Of a stretch of DNA of 64,000 bases, positions 9,304 through 19,400 are shown piece by piece. The position numbers and the translations under genes were made by a program. This stretch comes from JAAFHB01 sp963675995 (GTDB taxonomy: Bacteria > Bacteroidota > Bacteroidia > Bacteroidales > Prolixibacteraceae). A model generated the notes under the pieces. That model did not search any database and had not been told where the DNA came from. It was given only the letters and a program-made list of their open reading frames with translations. The stretch is from positions 2,728,001 through 2,792,000 of the forward strand of contig CAXXIY010000001.1 in NCBI GenBank assembly GCA_963675995.2. The letters run 5' to 3'. Positions within the stretch are counted from its first letter, which is position 1, and every line of letters starts with the position of its first letter.

Positions 9304-11004
9304 ATGGAAGATAAAAATATCGATGCACCCTCACCAATTGAGGTCATCAAGGAAAACAGCAATTACCTTCGGGGTACCATCAGCGAAAGTCTGGAGGACC
9401 CATTGACAGGTGGAATTCGTAAGGACGACCAGGTTTTGATTAAGTTTCATGGTACCTATCAGCAACAAGACCGCGACCTTGACGATGAGCGCAAACGACA
9501 GAAACTTGAACCGCTTTACAGCTTTCTTATAAGGGTGCGTGTTCCCGGAGGTATTACAACCGCCCGGCAGTTCCTGGATTTGGATAGCCTTTCTGAGCAG
9601 TATGGTGATAAAACCTTAAAACTGACCACCCGTCAAGCCTTCCAGTTTCATGGCGTTCTGAAGCGAAACTTAAAGACAACGATCCGCGAGATCAATCAAT
9701 CGTTGCTTGATACCATAGCTGCATGTGGTGACGTGAATCGTAATGTGATGTGTTCTGCAAATCCATTTGAGTCATCTGTACATGGCGAGGTGGCAGAAGA
9801 TGCGAAACGTATTTCGGCACACCTGACCCCTCAAACCAATGCATATCATGAAATCTGGCTCGATGGTAAATTGGTCGAAGGTGGTGAGAAAGAGGAGGAA
9901 CCGTTGTATGGAAAACTTTATTTGCCCCGCAAATTTAAGATTGCCATTGCCATACCTCCTCGAAACGATAGCGATGTATTATCCAACGACCTGGGTTTTA
10001 TTGCCATTGTCGAAGATGGTCAGCTTGTCGGGTACAATGTCACGGTAGGTGGCGGGATGGCCTATACCTTTGGGAATGAAGTCACCTATCCAAGGGTCGC
10101 CGATGTGGTAGGGTATTTTTCAAAGGAAAAGATTGTTGATGTTGCTGAGGCTGTACTCATTTTTCAGAGGGACCATGGTAACCGGTCAGAACGGAAAAAT
10201 GCACGTCTTAAATATACCATTGACCGACTGGGATTGGATTTTTTCAGGTCTGAAATTAAACGGACCAAAGGGATCATGCTGGAACCATCCAAGAAATATC
10301 ATTTTGAGTCGATGGGTGACAAATATGGATGGACTCAGAGTGCTGATCATTTGTGGCACTATACCGTGTTTGTGGAAGGAGGAAAACTGGCTGACCGGAA
10401 TGGATATCTGGCCAAAACTGCTTTACGCGAAATTGCCCGGATTCATCAGGGGACTTTCATTTTAACAGGGAACCAGAATCTGGTGATTGCTCAGGTAAGT
10501 GAAAGTCAAAAACCTTTGATTGTTAAGTTGTTGAAGAAATGTAAGGTGACAGATACCTCTCGTTTATCTTTACTCCGGCAGAACTCCATTGCCTGTGCAG
10601 CATTACCCTATTGCGGACTTGCTTTTGCAGAGGCTGAACGTTATCTCCCAACATTAATCGACAGGATTGATAAAGTGCTTGAATCTAACGGGTTGCTTCA
10701 AACTCCAATCAGCATTAGGATGACGGGTTGTCCCAACGGTTGCGGACGACCTTTTTTAGCTGAGATTGGATTGGTTGGAAGAACCCCCGGACTATATAAT
10801 TTGTACCTCGGTGCTGGTTTTGCAGGCGAGCGGCTCAATAAACTTTATAAAGAGATGCTCTCTGAGGATGAAATAATTAAGGCATTGACACCGATCCTGG
10901 AAGACTACTCCCAAAACAGGATAAAGGATGAATACTTTGGCGATTTTGTGATCCGGAAAAATTATATAAAAGCAACGCTCGAAGGGAAAAATTTCCACAA
11001 ATAA
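9304..11004 (+). CDS. cysI: Sulfite reductase hemoprotein subunit (CysI-type)
   Basis: Siroheme/[4Fe-4S] sulfite reductase of 566 residues (ATG at 9304; an in-frame TTG at 9286 is possible but less likely). It reduces sulfite to sulfide with six electrons from the CysJ partner. The cluster and siroheme ligands are visible as ACAALPYC (C-x5-C around residues 430-436) and GCPNGC (C-x3-C around 475-480), the second within RMTGCPNGCGRP. The N-terminal pseudo-symmetric half has TRQAFQFHGV. The next genes make siroheme, so the block 7398-13289 is a self-contained sulfite reduction unit. Sulfate activation genes are not in this window, so the sulfite source may be sulfonates, thiosulfate or a distant locus. 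Confidence 0.93.
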   Translation: MEDKNIDAPSPIEVIKENSNYLRGTISESLEDPLTGGIRKDDQVLIKFHGTYQQQDRDLDDERKRQKLEPLYSFLIRVRVPGGITTARQFLDLDSLSEQYGDKTLKLTTRQAFQFHGVLKRNLKTTIREINQSLLDTIAACGDVNRNVMCSANPFESSVHGEVAEDAKRISAHLTPQTNAYHEIWLDGKLVEGGEKEEEPLYGKLYLPRKFKIAIAIPPRNDSDVLSNDLGFIAIVEDGQLVGYNVTVGGGMAYTFGNEVTYPRVADVVGYFSKEKIVDVAEAVLIFQRDHGNRSERKNARLKYTIDRLGLDFFRSEIKRTKGIMLEPSKKYHFESMGDKYGWTQSADHLWHYTVFVEGGKLADRNGYLAKTALREIARIHQGTFILTGNQNLVIAQVSESQKPLIVKLLKKCKVTDTSRLSLLRQNSIACAALPYCGLAFAEAERYLPTLIDRIDKVLESNGLLQTPISIRMTGCPNGCGRPFLAEIGLVGRTPGLYNLYLGAGFAGERLNKLYKEMLSEDEIIKALTPILEDYSQNRIKDEYFGDFVIRKNYIKATLEGKNFHK

Positions 11005-11044
11005 CACTCTTCCAAATGATTCAACTAGTTAAACGATTCGCTTT

Positions 11045-11551
11045 ATGAGAAGAGAAGACCTTCAGTTCCTCCCGATTTCGATCAACGTTACCAACAAAAA
11101 AATCCTCCTGGTCGGGGGTGGGAAAGTGGCAACTCATAAAGGGACAATTATGGCCCGGTTTGTAAACCAGGTCACCGTGGTAGCCCCTGAATTTACCCCG
11201 GAAATAAAAAAAATGCCATTTACTTTTATCGAAAAAGAGTATGAAAAGGGTGATTTGGAGGGATTTTTTTTGGTGTACGTATGCACTGGTAATCACGAAT
11301 TAAATGCCCAAATAAAAGCTGATGCGCAAACTCTGGGGATCCTTGCCAGTGTGTGCGATGCCCCAATGTTATGTGATTTCGTTTCACCAGCAATTCATAA
11401 AGAGGGGAATGTGACCATTTCGGTGGGGACAAATGGACAAAATGCCTACCAGTCTGTCGCCATCAGAAATCAAATATCAGAACTGATAAAAGAAAGTAAA
11501 ATCTCATTAGATGCCCCGGTTATTGCCAGTATTAAAAGTAATTCTAAGTGA
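11045..11551 (+). CDS. Precorrin-2 dehydrogenase / siroheme synthase N-domain
   Basis: 168 residues matching the N-terminal CysG/Met8/SirC NAD-binding domain: LPISINVTNKKILLVGGGKVA (GGG nucleotide-binding loop near residue 21), then YVCTGNHELNAQI and SVCDAPMLCDFVSPA near 105-120. It oxidises precorrin-2 to sirohydrochlorin with NAD and in some homologues also inserts iron. Its end overlaps the following gene by 41 bp, and together they cover the whole route from hydroxymethylbilane to sirohydrochlorin or siroheme. No separate SirB-type chelatase is seen nearby, so this protein may also be the ferrochelatase, as in Met8. Confidence 0.88.
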   Translation: MRREDLQFLPISINVTNKKILLVGGGKVATHKGTIMARFVNQVTVVAPEFTPEIKKMPFTFIEKEYEKGDLEGFFLVYVCTGNHELNAQIKADAQTLGILASVCDAPMLCDFVSPAIHKEGNVTISVGTNGQNAYQSVAIRNQISELIKESKISLDAPVIASIKSNSK

Positions 11552-13289
11552 TAATTCAATTGTAATTCAGCAGGTTAATGAGATGCTTGCATCACTGCCT
11601 GAATTGAATTGTGAATTCATTGTGTCCGGATTGATCCCGAATGGCCTTGATGGGGATTTGGTTCAGGGGGCATTTCCTGACAAATATCCTGACCAGGATC
11701 CTGATCAGGCGGTGATTGACGGAACCGCTGATTTGTCGGTTCATCTGTTTTCAGAATTCCATTATCCACTTCATGATGGATTGGAGGTTATAGCATTAAT
11801 CGAAACCAAAGAAGTAATAGTATCAGAAACAGCTTCCCCATCTGGAAAACTTGTAATTGTTTCCCAATCGGAACGGGTAGATTTAAAAGAACTATTTTCA
11901 TCGTTCGATATCCGACAAAAATATGGGAAAGTTACTATGGTGGGTTTTGGCCCGGGTCACCCCGATTTACTCACGCTGGGAGGGGACAAGGCGCTTGCAG
12001 AAGCTGATATTATCTATCACGACGACCTGGTAGATCAGATTTTCCTTCAGAAATACGTTGGAGAGCGGATTTATGTCGGAAAACGGAAAGATAGACATAG
12101 CGTTAAACAGGATGAGATTAACCTATTCATGGTTAATGCTGCCCGATCGGGAAAAAATGTAGTTCGTCTTAAAGGTGGAGATCCAATGGTTTTTGCCCAT
12201 GGTGGGGAAGAGATAGAGTTTTTGCACCGTCATTTTATCGACGTGAAGGTGATTCCCGGGGTGTCAGCCGGCATTGCGGTGGCAGCTTACACAAAAGTTC
12301 CTTTGACACATAGAGGCATTGCATCGTCAGTAGCCTTTATCTCGGGACATTCTGATGCCGTTCAGATCCCAACAACTGATACCCTGGTTTATTATATGGC
12401 GGGTTCCAAAATCCGGTTAATTGCCCAAAAGGCCATCGCACAAGGAAAAAATCCCAAAACGCCAGTCATGCTTGTTTATAATATATCATTGCCAGACCAG
12501 CAGGAATTTTTTCATACACTGGAAGAGCTAGTGCAGACAGATAAAGTTTTTCCAACGCCACTTACTATTGTTATTGGTAAGGTCGTCTCCTTAAGAAACA
12601 ATAGCGAAAAGGAGGCGTTGAAACCGACGTATTTGGTGACCGGTACATCTGCACAAAAGTACCTTCAAATGGGAACGGTGATTCATCAGCCATTAATTGA
12701 AATAAACCGTATTCCCACTTCTTCCGAACTGGAAGAGTGCTTTAATCAACTCGATCAGTTTGATTGGATCTTTTTCACGAGTCGCTATACAGTTCAGTTC
12801 TTTTTCGAATTTTTAAATCAATATGGGAAAGACAGCCGTTCGCTTGTCAACCTCAAAATTGCCTCGTTGGGAACCATCACAACACAAAATCTTAAAAAAC
12901 ATGGAATAATTCCCGATTTGCAGGCGGAAGAGGAGTCGTCTGAAGGATTGATTAAGGTGATTGAAGAGAAAAATATAGCTGCCGGATGTGTGTTAATTCC
13001 CCGTTCAAATTTAGGTTTGCCAATACTCCCTCAGAATCTCGCAAGGTTAGGGTGGAATGTTACAAGGCCGGTTTTTTATCAGAATAAATTCCCGGATCGT
13101 TTACAACCATTGGATTTGTCGAACGTGCAAATTATTGTTTTTCCGGCGCCATCTTGTGTGACAAATTTTGTTCGCCTATATGGTCAAATTCCGGAAGAAA
13201 AGCAGTTTATTTTCAGAGGTAAAGAGACCAGAGAACGATTTTGGGAATTAGTTGGAGCAAAGTACCCCTTGTGTTCAGGCAGAAGCTGA
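11511..13289 (+). CDS. Siroheme fusion protein: degenerate HemC domain 1 + CobA (SUMT) + HemD
   Basis: 592 residues in three parts. Residues 8-105 resemble domain 1 of porphobilinogen deaminase (ADLSVHLFSEFHYPLHDGLE aligns with the AVHSLKDLP region), but the lysine-aspartate of HSxKD is changed and domains 2-3 with the dipyrromethane cysteine are absent, so this part should be inactive. Residues about 140-370 are uroporphyrinogen-III C-methyltransferase (VGFGPGHPDLLT, RLKGGDPMVFAHGGEE, VIPGVSAGIA). Residues about 385-590 are uroporphyrinogen-III synthase (DWIFFTSRYTVQFF, EEESSEGLI). The start at 11511 keeps the HemC-like strand. CobA and HemD activities would give precorrin-2 for the dehydrogenase encoded immediately upstream. 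Confidence 0.87.
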   Translation: MPRLLPVLKVILSDNSIVIQQVNEMLASLPELNCEFIVSGLIPNGLDGDLVQGAFPDKYPDQDPDQAVIDGTADLSVHLFSEFHYPLHDGLEVIALIETKEVIVSETASPSGKLVIVSQSERVDLKELFSSFDIRQKYGKVTMVGFGPGHPDLLTLGGDKALAEADIIYHDDLVDQIFLQKYVGERIYVGKRKDRHSVKQDEINLFMVNAARSGKNVVRLKGGDPMVFAHGGEEIEFLHRHFIDVKVIPGVSAGIAVAAYTKVPLTHRGIASSVAFISGHSDAVQIPTTDTLVYYMAGSKIRLIAQKAIAQGKNPKTPVMLVYNISLPDQQEFFHTLEELVQTDKVFPTPLTIVIGKVVSLRNNSEKEALKPTYLVTGTSAQKYLQMGTVIHQPLIEINRIPTSSELEECFNQLDQFDWIFFTSRYTVQFFFEFLNQYGKDSRSLVNLKIASLGTITTQNLKKHGIIPDLQAEEESSEGLIKVIEEKNIAAGCVLIPRSNLGLPILPQNLARLGWNVTRPVFYQNKFPDRLQPLDLSNVQIIVFPAPSCVTNFVRLYGQIPEEKQFIFRGKETRERFWELVGAKYPLCSGRS

Positions 13290-13356
13290 ATAGCTGGATT
13301 GTTATTTTCTTTTTTCATACAGTTTTTTATCACTCTAATGGAAATCCATTTTTCCG

Positions 13357-13364
13357 TATTTTTG
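13357..13364 (+). promoter_or_regulatory. Possible -7 element for second GH92 gene
   Basis: TATTTTTG fits the Bacteroidota TAnnTTTG -7 consensus, 26 bp before the ATG. I see no convincing -33 partner. Confidence 0.3.
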
Positions 13365-13390
13365 TGACCTAAAGTGTTAAAACGTTTTCA

Positions 13391-15598
13391 ATGATAAAAT
13401 CTGTATCCATTTTTCCCGTATTATTCCTTTTTCTGGCGGGTTATGCCGGATCTGCGCCTAAAAAGGTAATGCAAGAGCGTCTGACCGACTTTGTGAATCC
13501 ATTTATCGGGACATCCTATCACGGACATACTTATCCCGGAGCGGCTTACCCTTTCGGCCAGATCCAGCTTAGCCCCGATAATGGAACACAAGGGTGGGAC
13601 TGGTGTTCTGGTTATCATTATTCCGACAGTATTGTTGCCGGTTTTAGTCATCTGCACCTTAGCGGAACTGGCATTGGCGATCTGGCCGATATCTCATTTC
13701 TTCCGGTAACCTCGGATGTCACCTTTAAGGATGGTGAGAAAAATAACGATTTTGTTAGCCGTTATGCCGGGAAATATTCCCATTCGCAGGAAGTTGCCAA
13801 ACCTGGTTATTACGCGGTGACCCTGAAAAATAGTGGTGTAAAGGCTGAATTCACAGTTACTGAAAGGGCGGGTCTGCAAAGATACTCATTCCCTGAAAAT
13901 GGCGACAATAATCTGATTATTAATCTTGGATTTGCCATTAACTGGGACAAACCATACCAAACTTCAATCAATATTGTAGATGGTACATTGGTCACCGGTT
14001 CCCGTTTATCGCATGGCTGGGCTGCCGATCAGCATGTCTTTTTTGCAGTTCGCTTTTCGTCACCTGTTTCCAAATCGGAGGTGGCAAATGTGGGAGGTAA
14101 TGGACGGAGTGTCGCTTTTCTGAAATTCTCAAAAAAAAAGGTGTTAGCCAAAGTTGGTGTTTCATCGGTAAGCGTCGAAAATGCCATCGCCAACCTCGAT
14201 GCTTCATTGCCTGAATGGGATTTTGAAGCTACCCAAAAAGCTGCCTCTGATGCCTGGGAAAAGGAACTTTCAAAGATAAGAATCCAATCAAATGATCTGC
14301 AACAAAAAACGACATTTTACACCTCTCTCTATCATACAATGGTTGCACCTGCTCTGTTCTCCGATTCGAACGGCGAGTTTAAAGGGGTGAAAGGAGATCT
14401 CCAAAAGGCAACCGGATATAATCGCTATACTGTTTTTTCACTTTGGGATACTTACCGGGCATTACATCCATTGTTCACCCTCACCCAGCAACCCAAGGTA
14501 AATGATATGGTCAAATCGATGCTCGATCATTACAAACAAACCGGATTACTTCCGGTTTGGGAACTCGAAGGGAATGAAACCTTTTGTATGGTTGGAAATC
14601 ATTCGATCCCCGTGATCGCAGAGGCACTGCTGAAAGGAATAGGCGATTTCGATCATCAGCTGGCCTTCGAGGCGATGAAGGTTACCTCGATGCACGACCG
14701 CGATGGAATGGGACTTTATGATAAACTGGGATATATGCCGGCTGATAAAATTCAGCAATCGGTTGCCAAATCACTCGAAGTAGCCATTGACGACTGGTGC
14801 GTTGCGGCAGTTGCGAAGAAACTGGGTAAAACTGATGATGCTGCCTATTTCGGTAAACGTGCTGAAAGTTTCAGGAGCTATTTCGATACGAAAACCGGTT
14901 TTATGCGCGGCAAGTTGAGTAACGGGCAATGGACAACCCCTTTTGACCCTGCCTTTTCGAAACATGAAGGTAGTGATTATACGGAAGGAAATGGCTGGCA
15001 GTATTTGTGGCTTGTTCCACAAAATGTTCCCGGATTAATTGAATTATTGGGAGGAAAGGAACCTTTTGCCGATAAACTGGAGCAATTATTTAATGTAAAA
15101 GAGGGGGTAAAAGGGAAAGAGGCTTCAAGTGATATCTCCGGATTGATTGGCGCTTATGCCCACGGCAATGAACCCGGGCATCATACCACCTTCCTTTTTA
15201 ACTATGCAGGACGCGCCTGGCGCACCCAGGAGCTGAACCGTCAGATCCAGACCACCATGTACACCGACAAGCCGGATGGTTTGTGCGGGAATGAAGATTG
15301 CGGCCAGATGTCGGCCTGGTATGTTTTCAGTGCGATTGGATTCTACCCTGTAAACCCTTCTGATCTGAAATACCAGTTTGGTTCACCATTGGTTCAGGAG
15401 GCAAAACTTGAGGTGGCGCCCGGCAAATATTTCACCATGAAGGCGCCGATGGCCTCTTTCACCAATAAATACATTCTTGCTGTAAAGTTAAATGGCGAAC
15501 CACTTGACCGCACTTTTATTACTCATCAGGAGATCATGGATGGCGGAACACTTGAATTTACCATGGGTGCCAAACCCAGTAAAAAAATATTCAGATAG
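13391..15598 (+). CDS. GH92 alpha-mannosidase (second copy)
   Basis: 735-residue GH92 enzyme with a cleavable-type signal (MIKSVSIFPVLFLFLAGYAG) and no lipobox cysteine, unlike the first copy. Motifs: NPFIGTSYHGHTYPGAAYPFG, GFSHLHLSGTGIGD, VFSLWDTYRALHP, YTEGNGWQY (catalytic acid), YAHGNEPGHH and GNEDCGQMSAWY (base region; the Asp-Asp pair of the first copy is Glu-Asp here, a common variant). It is expected to remove terminal alpha-mannose in the periplasm with calcium. It follows the siroheme genes by 101 bp but is functionally unrelated, and a terminator-like hairpin follows it. Confidence 0.93.
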   Translation: MIKSVSIFPVLFLFLAGYAGSAPKKVMQERLTDFVNPFIGTSYHGHTYPGAAYPFGQIQLSPDNGTQGWDWCSGYHYSDSIVAGFSHLHLSGTGIGDLADISFLPVTSDVTFKDGEKNNDFVSRYAGKYSHSQEVAKPGYYAVTLKNSGVKAEFTVTERAGLQRYSFPENGDNNLIINLGFAINWDKPYQTSINIVDGTLVTGSRLSHGWAADQHVFFAVRFSSPVSKSEVANVGGNGRSVAFLKFSKKKVLAKVGVSSVSVENAIANLDASLPEWDFEATQKAASDAWEKELSKIRIQSNDLQQKTTFYTSLYHTMVAPALFSDSNGEFKGVKGDLQKATGYNRYTVFSLWDTYRALHPLFTLTQQPKVNDMVKSMLDHYKQTGLLPVWELEGNETFCMVGNHSIPVIAEALLKGIGDFDHQLAFEAMKVTSMHDRDGMGLYDKLGYMPADKIQQSVAKSLEVAIDDWCVAAVAKKLGKTDDAAYFGKRAESFRSYFDTKTGFMRGKLSNGQWTTPFDPAFSKHEGSDYTEGNGWQYLWLVPQNVPGLIELLGGKEPFADKLEQLFNVKEGVKGKEASSDISGLIGAYAHGNEPGHHTTFLFNYAGRAWRTQELNRQIQTTMYTDKPDGLCGNEDCGQMSAWYVFSAIGFYPVNPSDLKYQFGSPLVQEAKLEVAPGKYFTMKAPMASFTNKYILAVKLNGEPLDRTFITHQEIMDGGTLEFTMGAKPSKKIFR

Positions 15599-15675
15599 TT
15601 GGTTGACTTAATTGTCCGGCTTTAGTATTTTTAGTTAACTTCTCAACTAAAATCTAACTTTTGATCTTTTATTTG

Positions 15676-15714
15676 AAAAAGCATAAATTTTGATTATGAA
15701 ATTCATGCTTTTTT
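15676..15714 (+). terminator. Rho-independent-like terminator after second GH92
   Basis: AAAAAGCATAAATTT pairs with AAATTCATGCTTTTT with one mismatch, followed by a T-run. It lies about 80 bp after the GH92 stop and separates the GH92 transcript from the hydrogenase operon. Confidence 0.65.
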
Positions 15715-15810
15715 ATTTATATCTTCAACTATTGGAAGATTTTATTAAAATATTCCTTGAAAGAATTGAATTATACAACATAAATCAGCATTAGTCTGAA
15801 AAAGATTATT

Positions 15811-15818
15811 TATTTTTG
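15811..15818 (+). promoter_or_regulatory. Possible -7 promoter element for hydrogenase operon
   Basis: TATTTTTG matches TAnnTTTG; TTAG 17 bp upstream is a weak -33. It would give a leader of about 90 nt ahead of the first HydC gene. Confidence 0.35.
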
Positions 15819-15913
15819 AAACACTTTAAGTTCAATAAGAGGGCTTGAAGCATTCACGCAGACAAAAGTTCACATCATATATTCTGTTAACCCAATTGTA
15901 AGGAGGCCGGAAA

Positions 15914-16414
15914 ATGATTACTACAGACGAAGTTTGCAATGTCCATTCAATGACAGAGGAGGAGAAATACGACCTCCTGAAAAATGTCATTATTGATTAT
16001 GAGAAGAAAGAGAGTAACCTGATTCAGATCCTGCATATGGCGCAGGCCATCTTTGGTTACCTGCCTGTTGAGGTTCAGCATTTTATTGCTGAACAGATGG
16101 AGCTCTCCTCCTCCAGGATTAACAGTGTTTTAACTTTTTATTCCTTTTTCTCGACACAACCCAAAGGTAAATATACCGTTTCAATTTGCCTTGGAACAGC
16201 CTGCTATGTTCGTGGGGGAAAGGAGGTACTGAGTAAGTTGAAATCGGTTTTGGGTATTGATGTGGGGACAACGACCGATGACAAGATGTTCTCCCTATCG
16301 GTCATGCGCTGTATCGGAGCCTGTGGATTGGCGCCCGCTATGACCATCAACAATAAGGTTTACAAACAGGTGAGCCCAAATAAAATTCCTCTGATACTTG
16401 GAATGCTGAAATAG
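15914..16414 (+). CDS. hydC: NADH-dependent hydrogenase subunit HydC/NuoE-like (module 1)
   Basis: 166-residue NuoE/HydC protein with a C-terminal thioredoxin-fold [2Fe-2S] ferredoxin. The helical N-domain (ILHMAQAIFGYLP) is followed by SVLTFYSFF and cluster cysteines in CLGTACYVRGG and CIGACGLAPA, the expected four-ligand pattern. It transfers electrons between the flavin subunit and the hydrogenase catalytic subunit. A strong Shine-Dalgarno (AAGGAGG, 9 bp before the ATG) is notable in this phylum. It is the first gene of a hydC-hydB-hydA series, 83 bp before the fused HydB. Confidence 0.9.
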   Translation: MITTDEVCNVHSMTEEEKYDLLKNVIIDYEKKESNLIQILHMAQAIFGYLPVEVQHFIAEQMELSSSRINSVLTFYSFFSTQPKGKYTVSICLGTACYVRGGKEVLSKLKSVLGIDVGTTTDDKMFSLSVMRCIGACGLAPAMTINNKVYKQVSPNKIPLILGMLK

Positions 16415-16497
16415 GGAGAAGCATATCCCGTACAAACTGACTTTAGAATTGCCCAAATAAATCTGAATTACTTTCTCATTATCATATCCTTAATGTT

Positions 16498-19400
16498 ATG
16501 AATATCTCTACATTTAAAGATCTTGAGGCGATAAAAAACGATTTTCTCTACAAAGAGAAACAATTTCAGTTTACCGCACATATTTGTTATGCAGCAGGTT
16601 GTATCTCTTCTGATTGCAAAGAGTTTAAGGAAGCGTTTATTAAGGCTTTGGAGAGCACAAACCTACAATCGAAAGTCACCATTAAACTGACCGGTTGTAT
16701 GGGAGCATGCTCGCTGGGCCCAACTCTAATCATTAATCCGGGAAATATCTTATATTGTAATCTGAAACCTGTAAATGCCGCATACATTGTTGATCATCAC
16801 ATTAAAAAGGGTAAGATTGCCGAGAAGTTTTGCTATAAGGATCCCGATTCAGGCGAGATCATTCCCAGTTTAAACAATATCCCCTTCTTTAAACATCAGC
16901 AAAAAATTGTACTTAAGAATTGTGGGAACATTGACTATGGTTCTGTCGGAGAGTATATTGCCCATGATGGCTATTATGCTCTGGCGAAAGTGCTCAGTTC
17001 AATGACCGCGAATCAGGTGATCGATGAGATAAAAAAGTCGGGATTACGCGGAAGAGGTGGTGGTGGTTTTCCTGTGGGTTTGAAATGGGCTTTTGCCAAT
17101 GCAGTCCAAAGCGATCAGAAATATATTATCTGCAATGCGGATGAAGGCGACCCGGGTGCATTTATGGACAGGAGTTTGCTTGAAGGGGATGCCCATTCTG
17201 TGATTGAGGGGATGCTCATTGGAGGATATGCCATTGGTGCATCAAAAGGGATTGTTTATATCAGGGCTGAATATCCCATTGCTGTTGAACGTCTTACAAT
17301 GGCCATTAAGGCTGCCAGGGAACTTGGACTCTTAGGGAAGAATATATTAATGAGTGATTTCAGTTTCGATATCGAAATCAGAATCGGAGCTGGGGCATTT
17401 GTTTGTGGAGAAGAGACCGCACTGATGGATTCAGTCGAAGGGAAAAGGGGAGAACCGCGTCAAAAACCCCCTTATCCCGTACAAAGCGGTTTATTTGGTA
17501 AGCCAACTGTTATTAATAATGTTGAAACATTTGGAAATATTGCCTCAATTATTTTTAATGGGTCCGAATGGTTCTCAGCCATTGGAACCGAGAAAAGTAA
17601 AGGGACGAAAGTTTTTGCCCTTGCAGGTGATATCGTTCAGAAGGGATTAATTGAAGTTCCAATGGGAATTACCCTGGGTGAGATCATCTATGAAGTTGGA
17701 GGTGGGATTCCACGCGGAAAATCATTTAAGGTAGCCCAAACCGGAGGCCCTTCCGGTGGTTGTCTTACTCCAGGTCATTTGAATACCCCCATTGATTATG
17801 ATTCGTTGATTCAGCATGGCGCGATCATGGGTTCGGGTGGATTAATCTGTGCCGATGAAGATACCTGTATGGTTGATATGGCCAGGTTCTTTATGGATTT
17901 TGTGCAGGACGAGTCCTGCGGGAAATGTATCCCATGTCGTATCGGGACAAAGCGAATGCTCGAGATCCTGGAGCGGATTACTGTAGGGCAGGGTAAAGTG
18001 GGTGATGTCGAATTGCTGATAGAGCTTGGAAATTCAATCAAAGAATCAGCCATTTGTGGTTTAGGGCAGACTGCTCCAAACCCGGTTCTTAGTACGATTA
18101 AATATTTCAGGCATGAATACGATGAGCATATTCGCCATAAGTATTGTCGTTCAGGTGTTTGTAGTGATCTTTTTATCTCCCCGTGTCAAAATGCTTGTCC
18201 CGCGGGTGTAAATGTACCTGGATACATTGCCCTGATCGCAGCAGGAAGGGTACGCGATGCCTATAATCTGATCCGCCAGGAAAATCCATTTCCATCGATT
18301 TGCGGCCGGGTTTGTACTCATCCCTGCGAAAGCAAATGCCGGCGTGCACAACTTGACGAACCAATTGCTATTGCCGATCTGAAACGGTATGCAGCTGATT
18401 ATGTTCTGAATTCCGGTGAGCCGTTTATGAGTCTTATCTTTCAGAAAAACGGAAAGTCAGTAGCCATCATCGGAGCCGGTCCCTCGGGTCTTACCTGTGG
18501 GTATTATCTGGCCCGGCAGGGTTATACGGTTGACATTTATGAAGAAAAAGGTATTGCAGGTGGTATTTTGGCCTACGGAATTCCTGAATACCGGTTACCA
18601 AAAGAGGCATTAAAAAAAGAGATTGATTCGATCACTCAGGCAGGAATCAATGTTATTTATAATACCAAGATTGGCACAGATGTTACATTTAATGAGCTAA
18701 AATCAAAATACAATGCTGTTTATATCGCCACAGGAACCCAGCTTTCGAGGAAGATAGGAATCGAAGGCGAGGAGAAAACAGGCGTTTATCATGGACTTGA
18801 TTTTCTGCGTGATATCAATCTAAAAAAGAATGTTGAAGTGCATGGAGTTGTTGCAGTAATTGGTGGTGGCAGCACAGCCATTGATGCAGCCAGGTCCGCT
18901 CTTCGTTTGGGGGCTCAGAAGGTGCATATTCTGTACCGCCGAACCAAAGAGGAGATGCCGGCTGACAAAAGAGAAATTGAAGATGCAATCGAAGAGGGTG
19001 TTATACTTCACGAGCTGGTTGCTCCTGTCCGTTTTATCGGGAATGGAGCTGTAACCCGTATTGAATGTGTCAAAATGAAACCTGGCAGGTATGGTAAAGA
19101 TGGACGCCGGGTGCCTGTGGTTGTTCCTGACTCTAATTTTAAACTTGAAATCGATCTGGCAATTCCTGCAGTAAGTCAATATTCCGATTTCCCATTTATT
19201 ACAAAAGCAGAAGTTGGAATTACCGATTGGGGGACTTTCATTGTGGATCCCGACACACAAATGACTACGCAAGCAGGAATATTCGCGGGAGGAGATGTTG
19301 CCCGTGGTTCCGACGTTGTAATCACAGCCATTGCTGACGGAAAAAATGCAGCTAAATCGATTGACAAATATCTCGGTGGGAAAGGTACATTAAATATTGG

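Larger units (their letters stand above)
15599..15913 (+). other. 315-bp intergenic region before hydrogenase genes
   Basis: No coding frame. It contains a terminator-like hairpin at 15676-15714 and a candidate promoter element at 15811-15818, both listed separately. A loose inverted repeat TTGAA-N10-TTCAA (15816-15835) overlaps the promoter end; its spacing does not fit FNR or HcpR sites. Confidence 0.5.

Noticed and set aside
15816..15835. TTGAA-N10-TTCAA as FNR or HcpR site
   Set aside because: Spacing does not match either consensus and it lies downstream of the likely -7 element.
18820..19272. Minus-strand frame of 150 residues
   Set aside because: Antisense to the GltD-like domain of the HydB fusion; no signal or motif.
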